NCBI GenBank assembly: GCA_950295325.1
Contig: OX485803.1
Coordinates: forward strand, 46,207,554 to 46,271,553
Length of the DNA: 64,000 nucleotides
Direction: 5' to 3'
Source of the DNA: Polytrichum commune
Taxonomy: Eukaryota; Streptophyta; Polytrichopsida; Polytrichales; Polytrichaceae
This document shows, one piece after another, positions 24,109 to 35,527 of this stretch; within the stretch, counting starts at the first letter, position 1, and every line of letters starts with the position of its first letter. The notes beneath the pieces were generated by a model. The model made no database searches and was not told the DNA's origin. It saw only the letters and a list, made by a program, of their open reading frames with translations. The translations under genes were made by a program, and so were the position numbers.

Positions 24109-25263
24109 TCGATGGCAGTGCTGCAAACTTAGCTCCACTCTCATCATCATCAGGAATGCTTGGAGGTGGACGGCACTAGTTTAGTACGGCAACCTCACCA
24201 TCACGCATTCTGCCCTCCCGAAAATGAATGAGAGAACAACGAAGGCACGAATGAGGAAATTCATGTGAAGTATGATGCTCTGGATGCATCATCATCACAA
24301 TCAAGAGAAGACAGACACAATCTACACACTATACACTACTTCAACAGAAGAAAATTACTTCTTTAATTTATTCGCAGTGGCTTTGGATGCTCATCCTACC
24401 AGCTACTAACTGCGAAGCTCAAGGCACATGAGGTCGAATGTCAGCACTAGTAGTAGTACCAGCCAAGCCAGCAGCGCTTTCTCCAACGGCCCCCCACCTG
24501 CCTGCCTCCTCCAACTCTCTGTAAGAAGAAGTAAAAGTACGATCGATCGGCACTTCCTCCAACATGCTTCTTCCTCGTTCTCTGCCTATCTGCCACGGCA
24601 CACAACTATGCCTACTTACTCCTTAACAATTATTAACCTTGAAGTACTAGCAGCGCCTGCCATGCCCGATATGTTGATGATGACGACCTACGTCAACAAT
24701 CCATGCCTCATTGCTCCGCAGTCTGGCTTAGGTGATATGACAATCTTGCAATGGAGTAAACAAGGAAGCCAGCTGGAAGTGGATGAACCCTCCTCTCCTC
24801 CCTCACAACACGGCGCCCTTGATGAGGCTTGTACTGTGGGGGGCAGGAATATCAGCCGCTAGGCTTTTGGCTATGGAGATTGATCTTGCTACCTTTGCAC
24901 TTTTACATATTGCCCACCACTTGCAAGGCTCACCGCCACCATGTGAGGGGGAGCGACACACTAAAAAGCTAGCTGCGGCGAACTTCTTAACTTCGCTTCC
25001 AGACAAGAACACTTGACAAGAGAATTGCCAAATCGACCTATTCAAAAGTAGGGCCCCAGATATGATTAGCTTGCGATCGCATGTGCACCGAAATTTCCGA
25101 ATCGCCGACGAAGATGTGAGGCGACGGTGATGGGTCCTCTTGTTCCATGGGATTGGATTACCGACCTTCCACTGGAGTCTGGGCCGGCCTTGTTCCTACC
25201 TACCAAGCTCCTATCGACCTGCCTAATTCCCCTGCCTCTCCATACTACACTACACTACACCAC
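24109..25263. other. No gene seen
   Basis: A few overlapping open frames lie on both strands (24428-24862, 24783-25045). They have no recognisable motif and no splice partner I can support. The composition is slightly richer in G+C than sequence further right. Confidence 0.4.
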
Positions 25264-25488
25264 ACTACACTAAATATGGTATTTAGTGTGACTTACTATT
25301 TGGAATTACGCAATGCTATATCTATTTACTGTACATCTCATATTCTACCAACAAATGTTTAATTGGTATTTTGGATGTTATAGAACATTGACAACTTTAC
25401 TTGGTAGAATATTATTTCAATAGTAAAAAGATATAGCACCGTGTAAATCCAAACAGTAAGTCACACTAAATATCATATTTGGTGTAGT
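25264..25488. mobile_element. Family A MITE, copy 1
   Basis: Its inverted termini begin ACTACACTAAATATGGTATT and end in the complement, TCATATTTGGTGTAGT, for about 225 bp. The internal similarity between arms extends to GTGACTTACTATTTGGA and ACTATTTGG-type words. It is a near relative of 35037-35234. The terminus resembles those of family B. The sequence just to the left repeats CTACACTACAC, which obscures any target duplication. Confidence 0.7.
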
Positions 25489-25620
25489 AAAGGACCATCC
25501 CCACCTGGCTTTAACCAACCAACCAAAGCCTTTTTCCACCAAGCCAGGTAAAGCTCTCCTGGCCATCATGGTGCACCTACGAGAACTTGCTCCCGAAATT
25601 TTCAAATAGCTTCTAGTTAA

Positions 25621-25997
25621 CTACCCTAGATATGATATTCAATGTTACCGATTCTAATTGTCTTAATACAAACTGACTGTGAATCGCGGTATAGTGTCAC
25701 CAACGGCAAATGTTAACCCACTACTATTTTGTTATTCTTTGTAAATTTTGGCGGACTATATATTTACAGTGTTGCAATTATTGTCGCTTACCAAGTAAAT
25801 TTTCATCCAAACTTCAATCATTTATGACAATTCTTCATCACAAGTCGATGACAAGAGAAGGGAGGGTTTTGGCCAATGGTTGAACTCATCCATCATCCAC
25901 GACAATATTTGTTCACTTATTCATAAGAGGTGTCGTCCAAAAAGTCACCATAGTGACATAAAGTATCATATGACGTTAAATATCGTATTTAGTGGAG
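25621..25997. mobile_element. Family B MITE, copy 1 (inverted relative to 56989-57353)
   Basis: The 377-bp segment aligns in reverse complement along its whole length with 56989-57353. Shared blocks include ACCGATTCTAATTGTCTT, GGTATAGTGTCACCAA, TGGCCAATGGTTGAACTCATC and TTATTCATAAGAGGTGTCGTCC. Its ends carry the same ATATGATATT...TATTTAGTG type of terminus as family A. There is no ORF. Confidence 0.7.
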
Positions 25998-26345
25998 CTT
26001 TCACACATGTTCATCGTTTTCTCTACCAAGCAATGACATGCTGGATAGTTTTTTGAGAGAAGCCAAATGCCTTACTACTCATCTACCTTACCGTTAGTTT
26101 TTGTTAATGAAGCTCCTCGCACCCTCATAGCTAAAACTAAGAGCAACTAATCACAAGGGTTGGAGGTGACACTTTTAAAGGTCCTACATTTATGCCTCCT
26201 CTCTAGGTACCAATGGGAGGGTCAGTGCTTGAGGCTTGAAACCTCAAGTTTTAAACCATACCACGTCCTTTGCTAACTATGATCGGGTCTGGATAGCGAC
26301 GATGGCGTGGAAGCCATGTTTTTAAAAACTTACTTTTACGCTAAG
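25998..26345 (-). mobile_element. Family E element, inverted copy lacking the LTR insertion
   Basis: Read on the minus strand, it matches 26745-27073 joined directly to 28564-28640 and also matches 41450-41830. Diagnostic blocks are GATGAGTAGTAAGG followed at once by CATTTGG, AGTTTTTGTTAATGAAGC in complement, and GGTACCAATGGGAGGGT. It therefore shows the uninterrupted form of family E. It forms an inverted pair with the copy starting at about 26690. Confidence 0.65.
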
Positions 26346-26384
26346 TGAGGTTCTAATAAAGTCAAATGGGAAGTGGGCATATAT

Positions 26385-26660
26385 ATATTGTATTTTAATA
26401 TCATATGGTGTTTTATGTCAATGTGGTGACTTTTCAAATGACACGTCATGTGATTGAGTTTACAAATCTTGTCATGGATGAAACCCGTGCAAAATATTGA
26501 AACGAATTTTGATATATTTTGCATCCTAACATTCTTGTAATGAAATATTGAGATGGATGATTGAAGGTGGGATGAATACCATTTAGTAAGTGATAGTAAT
26601 TGCCAACATTATAAATCTATAGTGCCCGAACCTTGAAACCTTAAGGAGTATTGCAACGAA
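26385..26660. mobile_element. Family B fragment, diverged
   Basis: ATCATATGGTGTTTTATGTC, CAATGTGGTGACTTTT, GTCATGGATGA and TTATAAATCTATAGTGCCC match the corresponding blocks in 57000-57240. It lies between the two inverted copies of family E. The termini are not recognisable. Confidence 0.45.
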
Positions 26661-27073
26661 CAATCCATGTTCCCAATCCACTAGAACATGTCACTTTCCA
26701 AGGAGAAAGGTAGGCAAGGCGGAGCTTCCAGACCTCGAATTTGGGCCTATAGCAACATGTGAGTGTTCGACTTATGCCCCCTCCCCACGTGACTTTAGCT
26801 AAGCCTAAAAGTTGGTTCTAAAAACATGAACTTCACACCATCAACATTATCTAGTGTCGAGCCTAGTTGGCAAATGATGTGGCATGGCTTACAAGTGAAG
26901 GTTTTAAGCCCCAAGCACCCACCCTCCCATCGGTACCTAGACACGAGGCAAGAATGTAGGACCTTTAAAAAAATCGCCTCCTGCCCTTGTGATCGGTTGT
27001 TTTTAGTCTTAGCTATGAAGGCACGAGGGGCTCCATTGACAAAAACCGATGGTAAGATAGATGAGTAGTGAGG

Positions 27074-28558
27074 TGTGAGCCCAAAATGGTGCCCACATGT
27101 GGTGATTAACTCTTCGAAACCAATTTTAGTTTGACTTTGATGTGTTATGATTATTCACAAAACATAAAAAGAGTGAAGTGTGGTGTGGATTTAACTTTAG
27201 GCATTAGGTGGTGTTGTGTGATTATTTCAAGGTTTGATTTCAATAAGAATATGCCTTGATAATGTGAGTAGGGGGTAAGGTGAAGCAAGGTGAGCTCCGC
27301 GGGTTAAATGCCCACTTTTGGATCCACCTTGTTAGTTTAGGAAGAAGGAAGCTTGGTGGATGGGGATTAGTCCCTACTTTAGAGGTGAAGGTTAAGGGAT
27401 TGTGATTGGAGGTGCTAATCCTCTCACCCTATCCTCACCTCTCTCTCCCTCTCTCCCTCTTTGCTACTTAAGGTGTTTTCTCTCTCATTTACCACTCTCT
27501 CCATCAAGCGCTCTCAAGGGAGCAAGTCCTTAAGAGCTTGAGCCACGTGTGTAGGTTATTAGTTTTAGTGAAGTTAATTAGTTAAGCTCTCTCTCTCACT
27601 CTCACACTTGGGGTAAGCTCTTAGGATTAGACATAATGTTAGGGATTAGGTAGTTAAACATTTAGAATTAGGAGGTTGGGATTGGTTGGTTAGTTGAAAG
27701 ATTATCTTGAGTTTAGTGGAAGTCTTAATTAGTGGTGTGGGGTGGCTAGTTTAATAGTTAGACAAGCAGTTGGGAGTTGGTTTACCTAGACTGGGCTACA
27801 TTCGGCAGCAGAGATGCAAGCAGCTGGGAGTTGGTTTACCCCAGACTGGGCTACATTCGGCAGCAGAGCTGCAAGCAACTGGGAGTTGGTTTACCCCAAA
27901 CTAGGCTACATTCGGCAGCAGAGTTGCAAGCAGCTGGGAGCCGGTTTACCCCAACTGGGCTACTTTCGGCAGCAGAGCTTCAAGCAGCCGGGAGGGCTTG
28001 GTTATTAACACATACACATGAAGCTACAGTGGGTAGCTAATTAGTGGAAGTAAGCAAGGTGGCATTTACTCATTAACTAATGGGTACCAGTTGTAAGTAA
28101 GATAGCCTAGTAGGTAGACAACTTAATTAGCTCATAGATAAGTAGCTAGTCACATTAGGCTTGCTTGGCATGTGTGGCCTTCACTAGCAAAGTGTACTTA
28201 CTATTGGTTATAGAGAATAGCGTTTTTCAACGCTTGCATCCTCTATATTAAATAAATCAAGTGCACAAGTGATGGAGAATGTTAACAACTCTAGCGATGG
28301 CCAGACAAAGGAAGTCAAGACTAAGGGTGCAAGGGGAATTTCCTTGAGGGCATGTGTGGCCAAAGCCGCGGGTTGGACTCTTGAGAAATCAAACTCTACC
28401 ATAAGCCAAGAGGCTAACATTAATAAAGCACGGTGAATTAAGATGACATGAATGCCTTGGGATGTGAAGGGAGCATTTTCAATACACAAACAATACATGT
28501 GATTCTCAAAACCATCACCTGGACTAGGACGCTTAAGGGTGGTGGGTTTGGCCTCACA
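27074..28558 (+). mobile_element. Solo-LTR-like insertion, 1485 bp, 5-bp target duplication
   Basis: The insert begins TGTGAGCCC and ends GGCCTCACA, so it has TG...CA borders and short inverted tips. TGAGG flanks it on both sides (27069-27073 and 28559-28563). Two paralogues without the insert (25998-26345 inverted and 41450-41960) run straight through this point. The interior has a pyrimidine-rich stretch (27430-27520) with CTACTTAAGG and a 54-bp minisatellite. I see no protease, integrase, reverse transcriptase or second LTR. A solo LTR is therefore the simplest reading, and a non-autonomous element is the alternative. Confidence 0.7.
27772..27997 (+). repeat. 54-55 bp minisatellite, four full copies
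   Basis: Units start at GGGAGTTGGTTTACC (27772), then 27826, 27881, 27936, with a partial fifth at 27990. Each contains CTGGGCTACATTCGGCAGCA followed by GAG-TGCAAGCAGCT. It lies inside the LTR-like insertion. The 87-codon and 64-codon frames crossing it arise from the repeat and are not likely genes. Confidence 0.85.
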
Positions 28559-28795
28559 TGAGGCATTTGGGGATGGGACAAAAACTACCCAACATTTTAG
28601 TGCTTGGTAGATAAACAATGAACATGTGTGAAAGCTACTTAACTAAAACCTACTTGAAAATCTTTGGACCAAGTTCTTGTAGGTGCATTGGGAGAGTTGG
28701 ATGCCTCCGCTATAACCGAAGGAGCTTTACCCAGGTTTTAGGAAAAACTTTGTTTATTTGGTTAAGTCAAGTGGGGATGGGGCATTAGCTGGTTA

Positions 28796-30062
28796 GGGAC
28801 ATCATCAACCATCCTATTTGGAGGAAAATATGTTGCAAATGTACGTGACAAAGCTAAAGCGGGTCGAAAGGTGCCTCGAGATAATTGTTGGGTTTGGTAT
28901 TTTCTAGCCTACACAAGCCCAATGGTCATGGGGTTGGTCTAGACTCCAATGATCGTACTTAGTGACCATAGGAAATACTCTTAGTTGGGAAGTATAGTAC
29001 TTGTCTTTTGATGAGGATGCGGTTAAATAAAGGTCCTCTTCATAATGACATGACAATCTAGTTACTATTCCTCATCTATTATGGTTGCATGTGGGTCGTA
29101 TGGGTCCTCTACCTCTTGGTGCATGATGTCACTCCTTCCTCTTTTAGGAGGTATGTAGTATATTTTGTGCATGTTGTTATCTCTAAAAGTACATTCTCTA
29201 AGGAGACACGTTTAACATGACAACATGCATAAAAGTACAACCATATTGAGTAATATGAGATGAGAACATGCACACCATGAAGACACCGAATTTTTTTTGG
29301 AATTAGTGATGGTGATGATGCCATAAGCATCACTAAGCACGTAAATCTTGCTCCCTTTTCTAATATGGGAGGGGATATGACAATATGGATCAACATTACA
29401 CTGTTGTGAACAATGTTATGACATGCTATATTGTTTTCAATACTTAGTGTAAGACATCATCATTATAAGATCTATATCACATCACTTTTTCTTTGTGTGA
29501 CTCACACAAAATTAACTGGATAAATAGGCATAGAATGCACACTTTGGCTTTGCACCCAATTCTCCCAGGATAAAACCCCTAAAGGACCATCTGTAGAGCG
29601 GAGTTGAATTTACAATAATTTACACATTTTCAATGGGCGACGTTAAAGTGGTTGATAAGTTCAATGTTTCCTCAAGTCATCTTCATGTATTGAATAAAGT
29701 AGCCATGAGCGCACTAACTTTCTTTTTCTTTTTTCTAACATTTGAGAGCGTTTGGGCGACTGAGATTTGTATGTGAAAACTCAATAATGGAATAGTCTAG
29801 GGAATGTTCGAATCTAATTTTCGGCTTGTGTTGCCTTCTTGATGGTCAAACTGTGTTTTTTTCGAGGCAACATTTTGCCTTCTCAACCTCCGTATGTGAG
29901 TTTATCTTATGTATAAAAAATAAAATAAAATAAACTTATGAAGTTTATTTACTATGGCTCCCTAGGCTTGCTTCGGGCACATGTCAAATATGAGTTGGGT
30001 TGAGAAATTTCTTCCATAAAAAAAATACATTTCCCAATTACTCATATTCAAATAGTAGATAA

Positions 30063-30113
<51 letters not shown>

Positions 30114-31634
30114 AACACGTAGTATTTTCTTTCAAATTTGAGTCCATTTTAATCCTAATTGAACCTATCCACATATAATTACCTTGATGCCAAAATGCTT
30201 CCAAGATGTCCAAACGCATGCTCAAAAAATCCTTATGTCACCATGTTTTTTATAGGTTTAAAATAGAACTTACCACAATCTGCTTTTAATTCTGGTCAAA
30301 AGGTAAAACCTTACAAGAACAACTCCCTAGTTTATATATACCACTCTTGGGATTTATAAACAAAGTTTGTGGACCTAAAAAAAAGTGCAAAAAACAAATT
30401 ATCATTATGGCCATATGGTCCTTTAGGGGTTAAGCTTGCGGTTAGTATAAGTTAAATGAGCAAATCTGCATCGAGGTCGTAGTCACTTTTCTCATAAACT
30501 TTGAAGCTTATGAATATTGTATGAGGAGAAGTGGGCCTAAAACGGAGATGTTCTTCACTAGCCCACGTCAACTAGGATATTGAACTCACTTGAATAGGTA
30601 TTAGATGACAAGCAAATCCATATCAACTTGGTCGGAACTATTTTTCTCATACTTTTTGGCGCTCATATGGCATCCTATTCTTATTTTATTTATTTTTATC
30701 AAAATGGAGAGTCTTTCTTCTTTTAAAATTATCATATAAGCTCCCCTCTCGAGGGAAGCTAAGACATGAGCGGTGAGCGGTAACTTATGAGCGGGGTGTA
30801 ATAACTTAAGAGCAATTAGGCGCTACTTATGAGCAATAAGGAAAGTGCTAGCCACATTGACACGGAGATAGGGGTAACAATCATATTCTCAACCCATGTG
30901 TGGGTAGTTCATGAAATGCACAATGTGTGGAATGGCACCTATTACCACGGAATGTTGAAAACCGTAACAACCAAATGTTGTATGTTATTATAAAACACTA
31001 TAACAACCAAATATTATATTTTATATTGCAAACATAATTGATTTCAGCCATAATAAGTTGAGATCATGTGTTATCATGTAATGACATTTATCGACATTAA
31101 TATGAAAAATGGCTAACATGACTATTCAAATAGGCAATGACAAGCCATCCTAAACCCACCTTGAACCAACCTGAGATAGAATGGAGCCCGTTACCTACCT
31201 TTACATGAAGGTAGTGTAGGCTGCTTATGAGGAGAACAGTTCAAGGTAATAGAGTGTTGGCAATTGGGAGGCGTTGGTTTCAGCACCCTCTACCTTATAA
31301 GGGAACTTAGTGGGTGGCATCCATAGTGATTATGAGTTTCTCTTAGTATAGGTCCACCGAGAGTGATCATATGAAGACCAATTTGATTCACAAGCTTCAC
31401 TATGTAAATAGTTTTGAGAAACTAAAACTTCACAAATTTCGTGACCTCTTGTCCCTATAGCAATACACTTCTTGCAAAAGAGACACAATGAGAATACATG
31501 ATATCCTTTGATATTGGACATATTACAATTCTTATACAAGGTTTGTTGCCACCCTCTCTCTTTCGTCTCAACTACTTCATTTTTTTATTTTAAAAAAATC
31601 CAATAGATATTTTGTGTTTATGTAGCATGAGATA
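28796..31634. other. A+T-rich repeat-derived stretch, no gene recognised
   Basis: A TA dinucleotide run occupies about 30066-30111. A partial family C phrase (GAGGAGAAGTGGGCCT) lies near 30520-30540. The minus-strand frame at 29109-29396 has no motif I recognise. Nothing else in the stretch can be supported. Confidence 0.4.
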
Positions 31635-32446
31635 CAATCAAGACTCTATAAGTGTTACCTCTATAAGTGTTATAATTTTATATATGTTAAGAAAATTTTA
31701 CTCCCCTACGAAAACACAATTGGTAAGATTAGTGAGTGTTATGTGTTAAGTGTTATAAAATGCTCTACTCCTTCCTTTGTTAATTGCACCTTTATAAGTG
31801 TTAATTTTGAGAAAATCAAGGTAATAATATATGAGAGCATACATTTTAAACATGTAATCACATTTATCCCATATTCTTTGCAAAAAAAATTCAAAATTGT
31901 TGGTGGCACACAGGTGCTCTTTCGATCTCTATTGAGAGGGAGATAGAGGAAGTTGGGCACAGAACATCAAGAAATTGATGTTGATGAGGTTATGGTTGAT
32001 GTGGTAGAAGAAGTTGTAGGATTTAGTGTTGATGAGCGTTCTCTAGAGACTTTGAAGAAATACTTTGAACAAAGACCAAATGATGCCCTATCACACATCA
32101 GGAGCATTCAAGGACTCCAGAAGGAAGTTTCATCTCATCATTTGGAAGCTTCTCATCATACTATTATAGACTCTTTCTTTCAGTTAGTTTAGTTGGAAGA
32201 ATATCGTCAAGTTACTACTATATAGATTATTTCTTTCAATTAGTTTAGTTGAATTATGTATTATCATTTGTACTTTCATTTTTTATTTTTATAGAACGTT
32301 ATGTTCTTCATTTTTGGAATTTTTAGATGTTATTTCTATAAAATGTTATTAATCATTGGTATGAATTCTAAAAACGTTACTTGTTATAATTCTATATATG
32401 TTATTTTTTTGCTACTCCCGACTTGTCACATTTAGAGTCTTGACTG
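31635..32446 (+). mobile_element. pogo/Tigger-like DNA transposon remnant
   Basis: The inverted ends are CAATCAAGACTCTATAAGTG at the left and the complement of CAGTCAAGACTCTAAATGTG at the right. The repeated CTCTATAAGTGTTA near the left end recalls the CCTCTATAAAT ends of plant Emigrant/pogo elements (family knowledge). Inside, an open frame at 31953-32192 (79 codons) is acidic at the start and contains S-V-D-E-R-S-L-E-T-L-K-K-Y-F and S-I-Q-G-L-Q-K-E-V. It could be the C-terminal tail of a transposase. The expected TA duplication is present only on the left. The element is too short to be autonomous. Confidence 0.5.
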
Positions 32447-32469
32447 GAGTTGCTACAATAGAAAAAGGT

Positions 32470-33033
32470 GCCCATAAATACACAAACAAAACACCATTGG
32501 AGGCAAGAACATAGAATGGTGTGAAGTTGGCCAGATACAATGCAACAAAGAAGGCTATAAATGACATAAGGAAAGGCGAACTTGAGAAACTAATCGCTAT
32601 GGCAAACTTGACAATTGGAGATGAGTTTTTATCCGAGTACATCGGACCAAAAAGGCCAATTTCCTCTTACTTTTGAAAAAAAGAGGGGGGTGAATATCAA
32701 TGAAAGCTTATAGAGAGACCTTAGGGCATTCCCCTTTATGTGGGATTTCTTGTTTTCTCTTGCATGTCTTCCACCTTCTTTCAAATTTATTTATTTTTAT
32801 TTTGTAATTGTTTTTCCCCACTTGACCCTTGTCTATTGTGTAGATTAACAAACACTTTGGCATATCCACAAAAGCCCCAAATGACCTTGGAGAAGTTCAA
32901 AATGCTTGTCACCACGCCGGTGGAGGGGAAATATAAAGGTCGTCAGTTGCATCGGTGGAACTCTAGTCCTATGTCACATGAATCCCTTCGTTTCCTGCTT
33001 GGTGAACTCAAAAAGTGTGACATTGAGACATGA
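32470..33033 (+). pseudogene. Coding-like remnants of an unrecognised protein
   Basis: One frame reads A-R-Y-N-A-T-K-K-A-I-N-D-I-R-K-G-E-L-E-K and on to I-G-P-K-R-P-I-S-S (about 32490-32675), with one internal stop upstream. A second piece (about 32845-33033) reads L-E-K-F-K-M-L-V-T-T-P-V-E-G-K-Y-K-G and S-P-M-S-H-E-S-L-R-F-L-L-G-E-L. Both have protein-like composition but no family I can name. They lie between the pogo-like element and the methyltransferase-like pseudogene. They might be its 5' part, but this is inference. Confidence 0.35.
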
Positions 33034-35036
33034 GTTGTTAAAAGCTTCATTTTGGGCTGAAGTGATGCTATTTGATTAGTCTTGTCTCAAATTGCCTTTC
33101 ATCACACTTGTTGGTTACAATATTCTAAATACTTTGTATTCTATCTTGTAGTTGTAGAAGGACATGGTTAATGAGTTTGAACATATCAAGGGTGACATGG
33201 GAAGGTGAATTGGCGTGATTGTGTCCATAAATCTGGTGATTACGTTGAGAAATAGAAGGTTAGTTTGTGGACTGTGGTACTTATTTTTTTTCTTTTTCTA
33301 AACAAAACTAGGATTCTAGTGAGAATAGAACTTTCTATGAACTAGAATTCCTAATTGAGCATGTGAGAATAGGCCATGGTCTCGAGATATCACAAATGAA
33401 GGATTGTAAAGGCCATAGTCAAATAGCAATAGGCAAGTACTTTCATATTTACAAGGGTAGGAGAAAAGAACATCTTCAAGCATATATGAGTGTTTCATGC
33501 ATGCTAAGGCAATTGTCTGTGTTGAAGTAATTGATTTACCTCTAGGAAGAATGTACTGGAGCATCATCAATTCCATTTGAAATTATGGGTCAAGTCAATT
33601 GTTAAAGTCATGGTTGAGCAATAAGGATTACTATGATATATTTATAGTTTTTGTATGATAATTGATCAACAAGTTGTCACATGTACTGACCATTGTCTAT
33701 GATTAAGGAAGGTTTGAATGATTGATCATTCTTTGAGTAATTTGGAGAGGGATCGGCCATTGTCTGTGCACTCATCATGTCTGATTAAAGTATATTAAGG
33801 CGATAGACTCCATCGGAAGGATTGTAAAGCATGTTATCATCTTGATTAAGCCATAGTGTGGGATTACAACCCTATTACTTGAGGACTCCCATAGGAATTC
33901 AGGTAAGGATGATAATATGCTGACATTGCCATAGCAAAAGGCTAAGATCACCTAATGTCATTGCACCACTCAAGTTAGGCCTCGTAAATGTTCACAATGA
34001 TCCCCAATAACGCAATCTCAATGTACATGTTGATGAGAATATGAATGGAATAATTGGACGGGCCTTTACTTGTTGAAATCGCAACCTAGTAATAGGTTAT
34101 GTTTGAAGAGAATGAGGCTTTTGGCCTTCATATAGAAGAACATGGCGAGACCATAGCCATGAATTTTCCAAGATAGGCAGAAGTGGTTTGCTGACCCTTG
34201 GCAAGAAAGAGCCGAAAGGACAAACCTACGAAGATGGAGAGTCTCAATAGCCAAACAATGAGGAGGCCAGCAGAGTTCAGGTAAAAGCCCATGGTCTAAC
34301 TATATCACTAGAATCTAAATTAACCATGAGGGATTGAGAATTCCAAAAAGATAATTATATTGCCATTTCAAGTCCTATTCAATCGAATTAATCAATACAA
34401 GACTATCGACTAGACCAAAGCGCCCTTGGCTTTGGTAAAGAGACACAAATGGGATATTTTATGCAAGATAATTGATGATGACTATGCGTACGCACTTAAT
34501 CCCATTAAAATGAACTCACTACCAAACTTTTGCGTGGATAATTAGAGTGAGATGAGAGACCGCCACAATTGTATGTATTGCTATGGAGAGATATTCAAAG
34601 TGTCCCCCCTTTTGTTACGATCTTATTGTTGTTCTAAACCGCAAATAAAATGAAATAACCTTGTATTTGCTTTAATAAAACTTATATGTGACACCTAGAT
34701 GTTGCCAAAATCACCTTTTGAGTCTTCCTTGAGTGTTTCCTTGGGTTTGTTTGTAACCAAAAACTAAACTACATTGACTAAAGCATGCCATATAATGTTT
34801 AGAGGGAAAAACCATTTCACCAAATCAATCGTTCTCTACGACTTTCCTGATGGTAAAATCGTGGTCAATGTGTCCTCTACATGTTAGTGTTTTAACATGC
34901 ATGTCAGTATTTCATTGCTTCCTCTTCACATGTTCATTTTTTGTGTTTTCATTCTGATTCTTAGTTTTATATTGCGACCTCCTTCCAACCACCAATCTTG
35001 CATTCTCATTTGGTTTGTAAGGTACCTCGATAGGGA
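33034..35036 (+). other. Decayed coding-like fragments, no intact gene
   Basis: A 68-codon open stretch at about 33321-33530 contains F-L-I-E-H-V-R-I-G-H-G-L-E-I. Around 34150-34260 another frame contains R-Q-K-W-F-A-D-P-W-Q-E-R-A-E-R-T-N-L-R-R-W. Neither has a start, stop or splice context I can defend. They may be parts of the same decayed transposon or gene as 35528-37017. Confidence 0.3.
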
Positions 35037-35234
35037 ACTACATTAAATATGGTATTCAGTGTCACTTACTATTTGGAATTACACAATGCTATATTAACTT
35101 ACTATACATCTCATATTTTACCAGCAAATGTTAAATTAGTTGTTTGGACATTATAGAACATTAACAACTTCACTTGGTAAAGAATTTAGTGTGAATGTGT
35201 GAATCCAAATAGTTAATAACATATTTAGTGTAGT
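35037..35234. mobile_element. Family A MITE, copy 2
   Basis: It starts ACTACATTAAATATGG and ends ATATTTAGTGTAGT, with TCACTTACTATTTGGAATTA and GGACATTATAGAACATTAAC shared with the copy at 25264-25488. The length is 198 bp. A run of ten G follows at about 35279-35290. Confidence 0.7.
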
Positions 35235-35527
35235 GGCATTGAAAGCTCTCACATTTGATGCCCTTCCTTCATATGGGGAGGGGGGGGGGGTGTAATCTTT
35301 GTATATTCACTAATGCCCAAATGAGTATTTGGGATCTTCCCACATTGAAATATTAGTCTTGGTTCATAGATTGAAAGGACTCAAGTGTCACTTTTCCGAA
35401 CTAGGGGCCAAAATTCAAGAACAACCAACTCAAGGTGATGTAAATTGCAATAACACCACTTCCACATATAGTGGTTGCTCTAGATACAAGTTTCCAATCT
35501 CACTCAATCTCAACATGTGGCACAAAA

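Larger units (their letters stand above)
26690..28795 (+). mobile_element. Family E element interrupted by a solo-LTR-like insertion
   Basis: The two halves, about 26745-27073 and 28564-28795, are both found next to each other at 41450-41960. Shared blocks include GCCTAAAAGTTGGTT, CATTATCTAGTG, CCCTCCCATCGGTACCTA, AAAACCGATGGTAAGATAG and, to the right, TGAACATGTGTGAAAGCTAC and AGTTGGATGCCTCC. An 80-codon frame at 26826-27068 has a broken counterpart at 41537-41719. It may just be the repeat read in an open frame. The left boundary is approximate. Confidence 0.6.

Noticed and set aside
24428-25045. Overlapping 77-144 codon frames on both strands
   Set aside because: There is no conserved motif, and frames on opposite strands shadow each other.
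27772-27997. Possible CRISPR array
   Set aside because: The units are contiguous with no unique spacers, and the DNA is eukaryotic.
27777-28040. 87-codon frame with apparent protein repeats
   Set aside because: The frame is generated by the 54-bp minisatellite, whose 54/55-bp unit length shifts the reading frame between copies.
33316-33576. Minus-strand 86-codon frame
   Set aside because: The plus strand reads more protein-like over the same bases, so the minus frame is probably a shadow.
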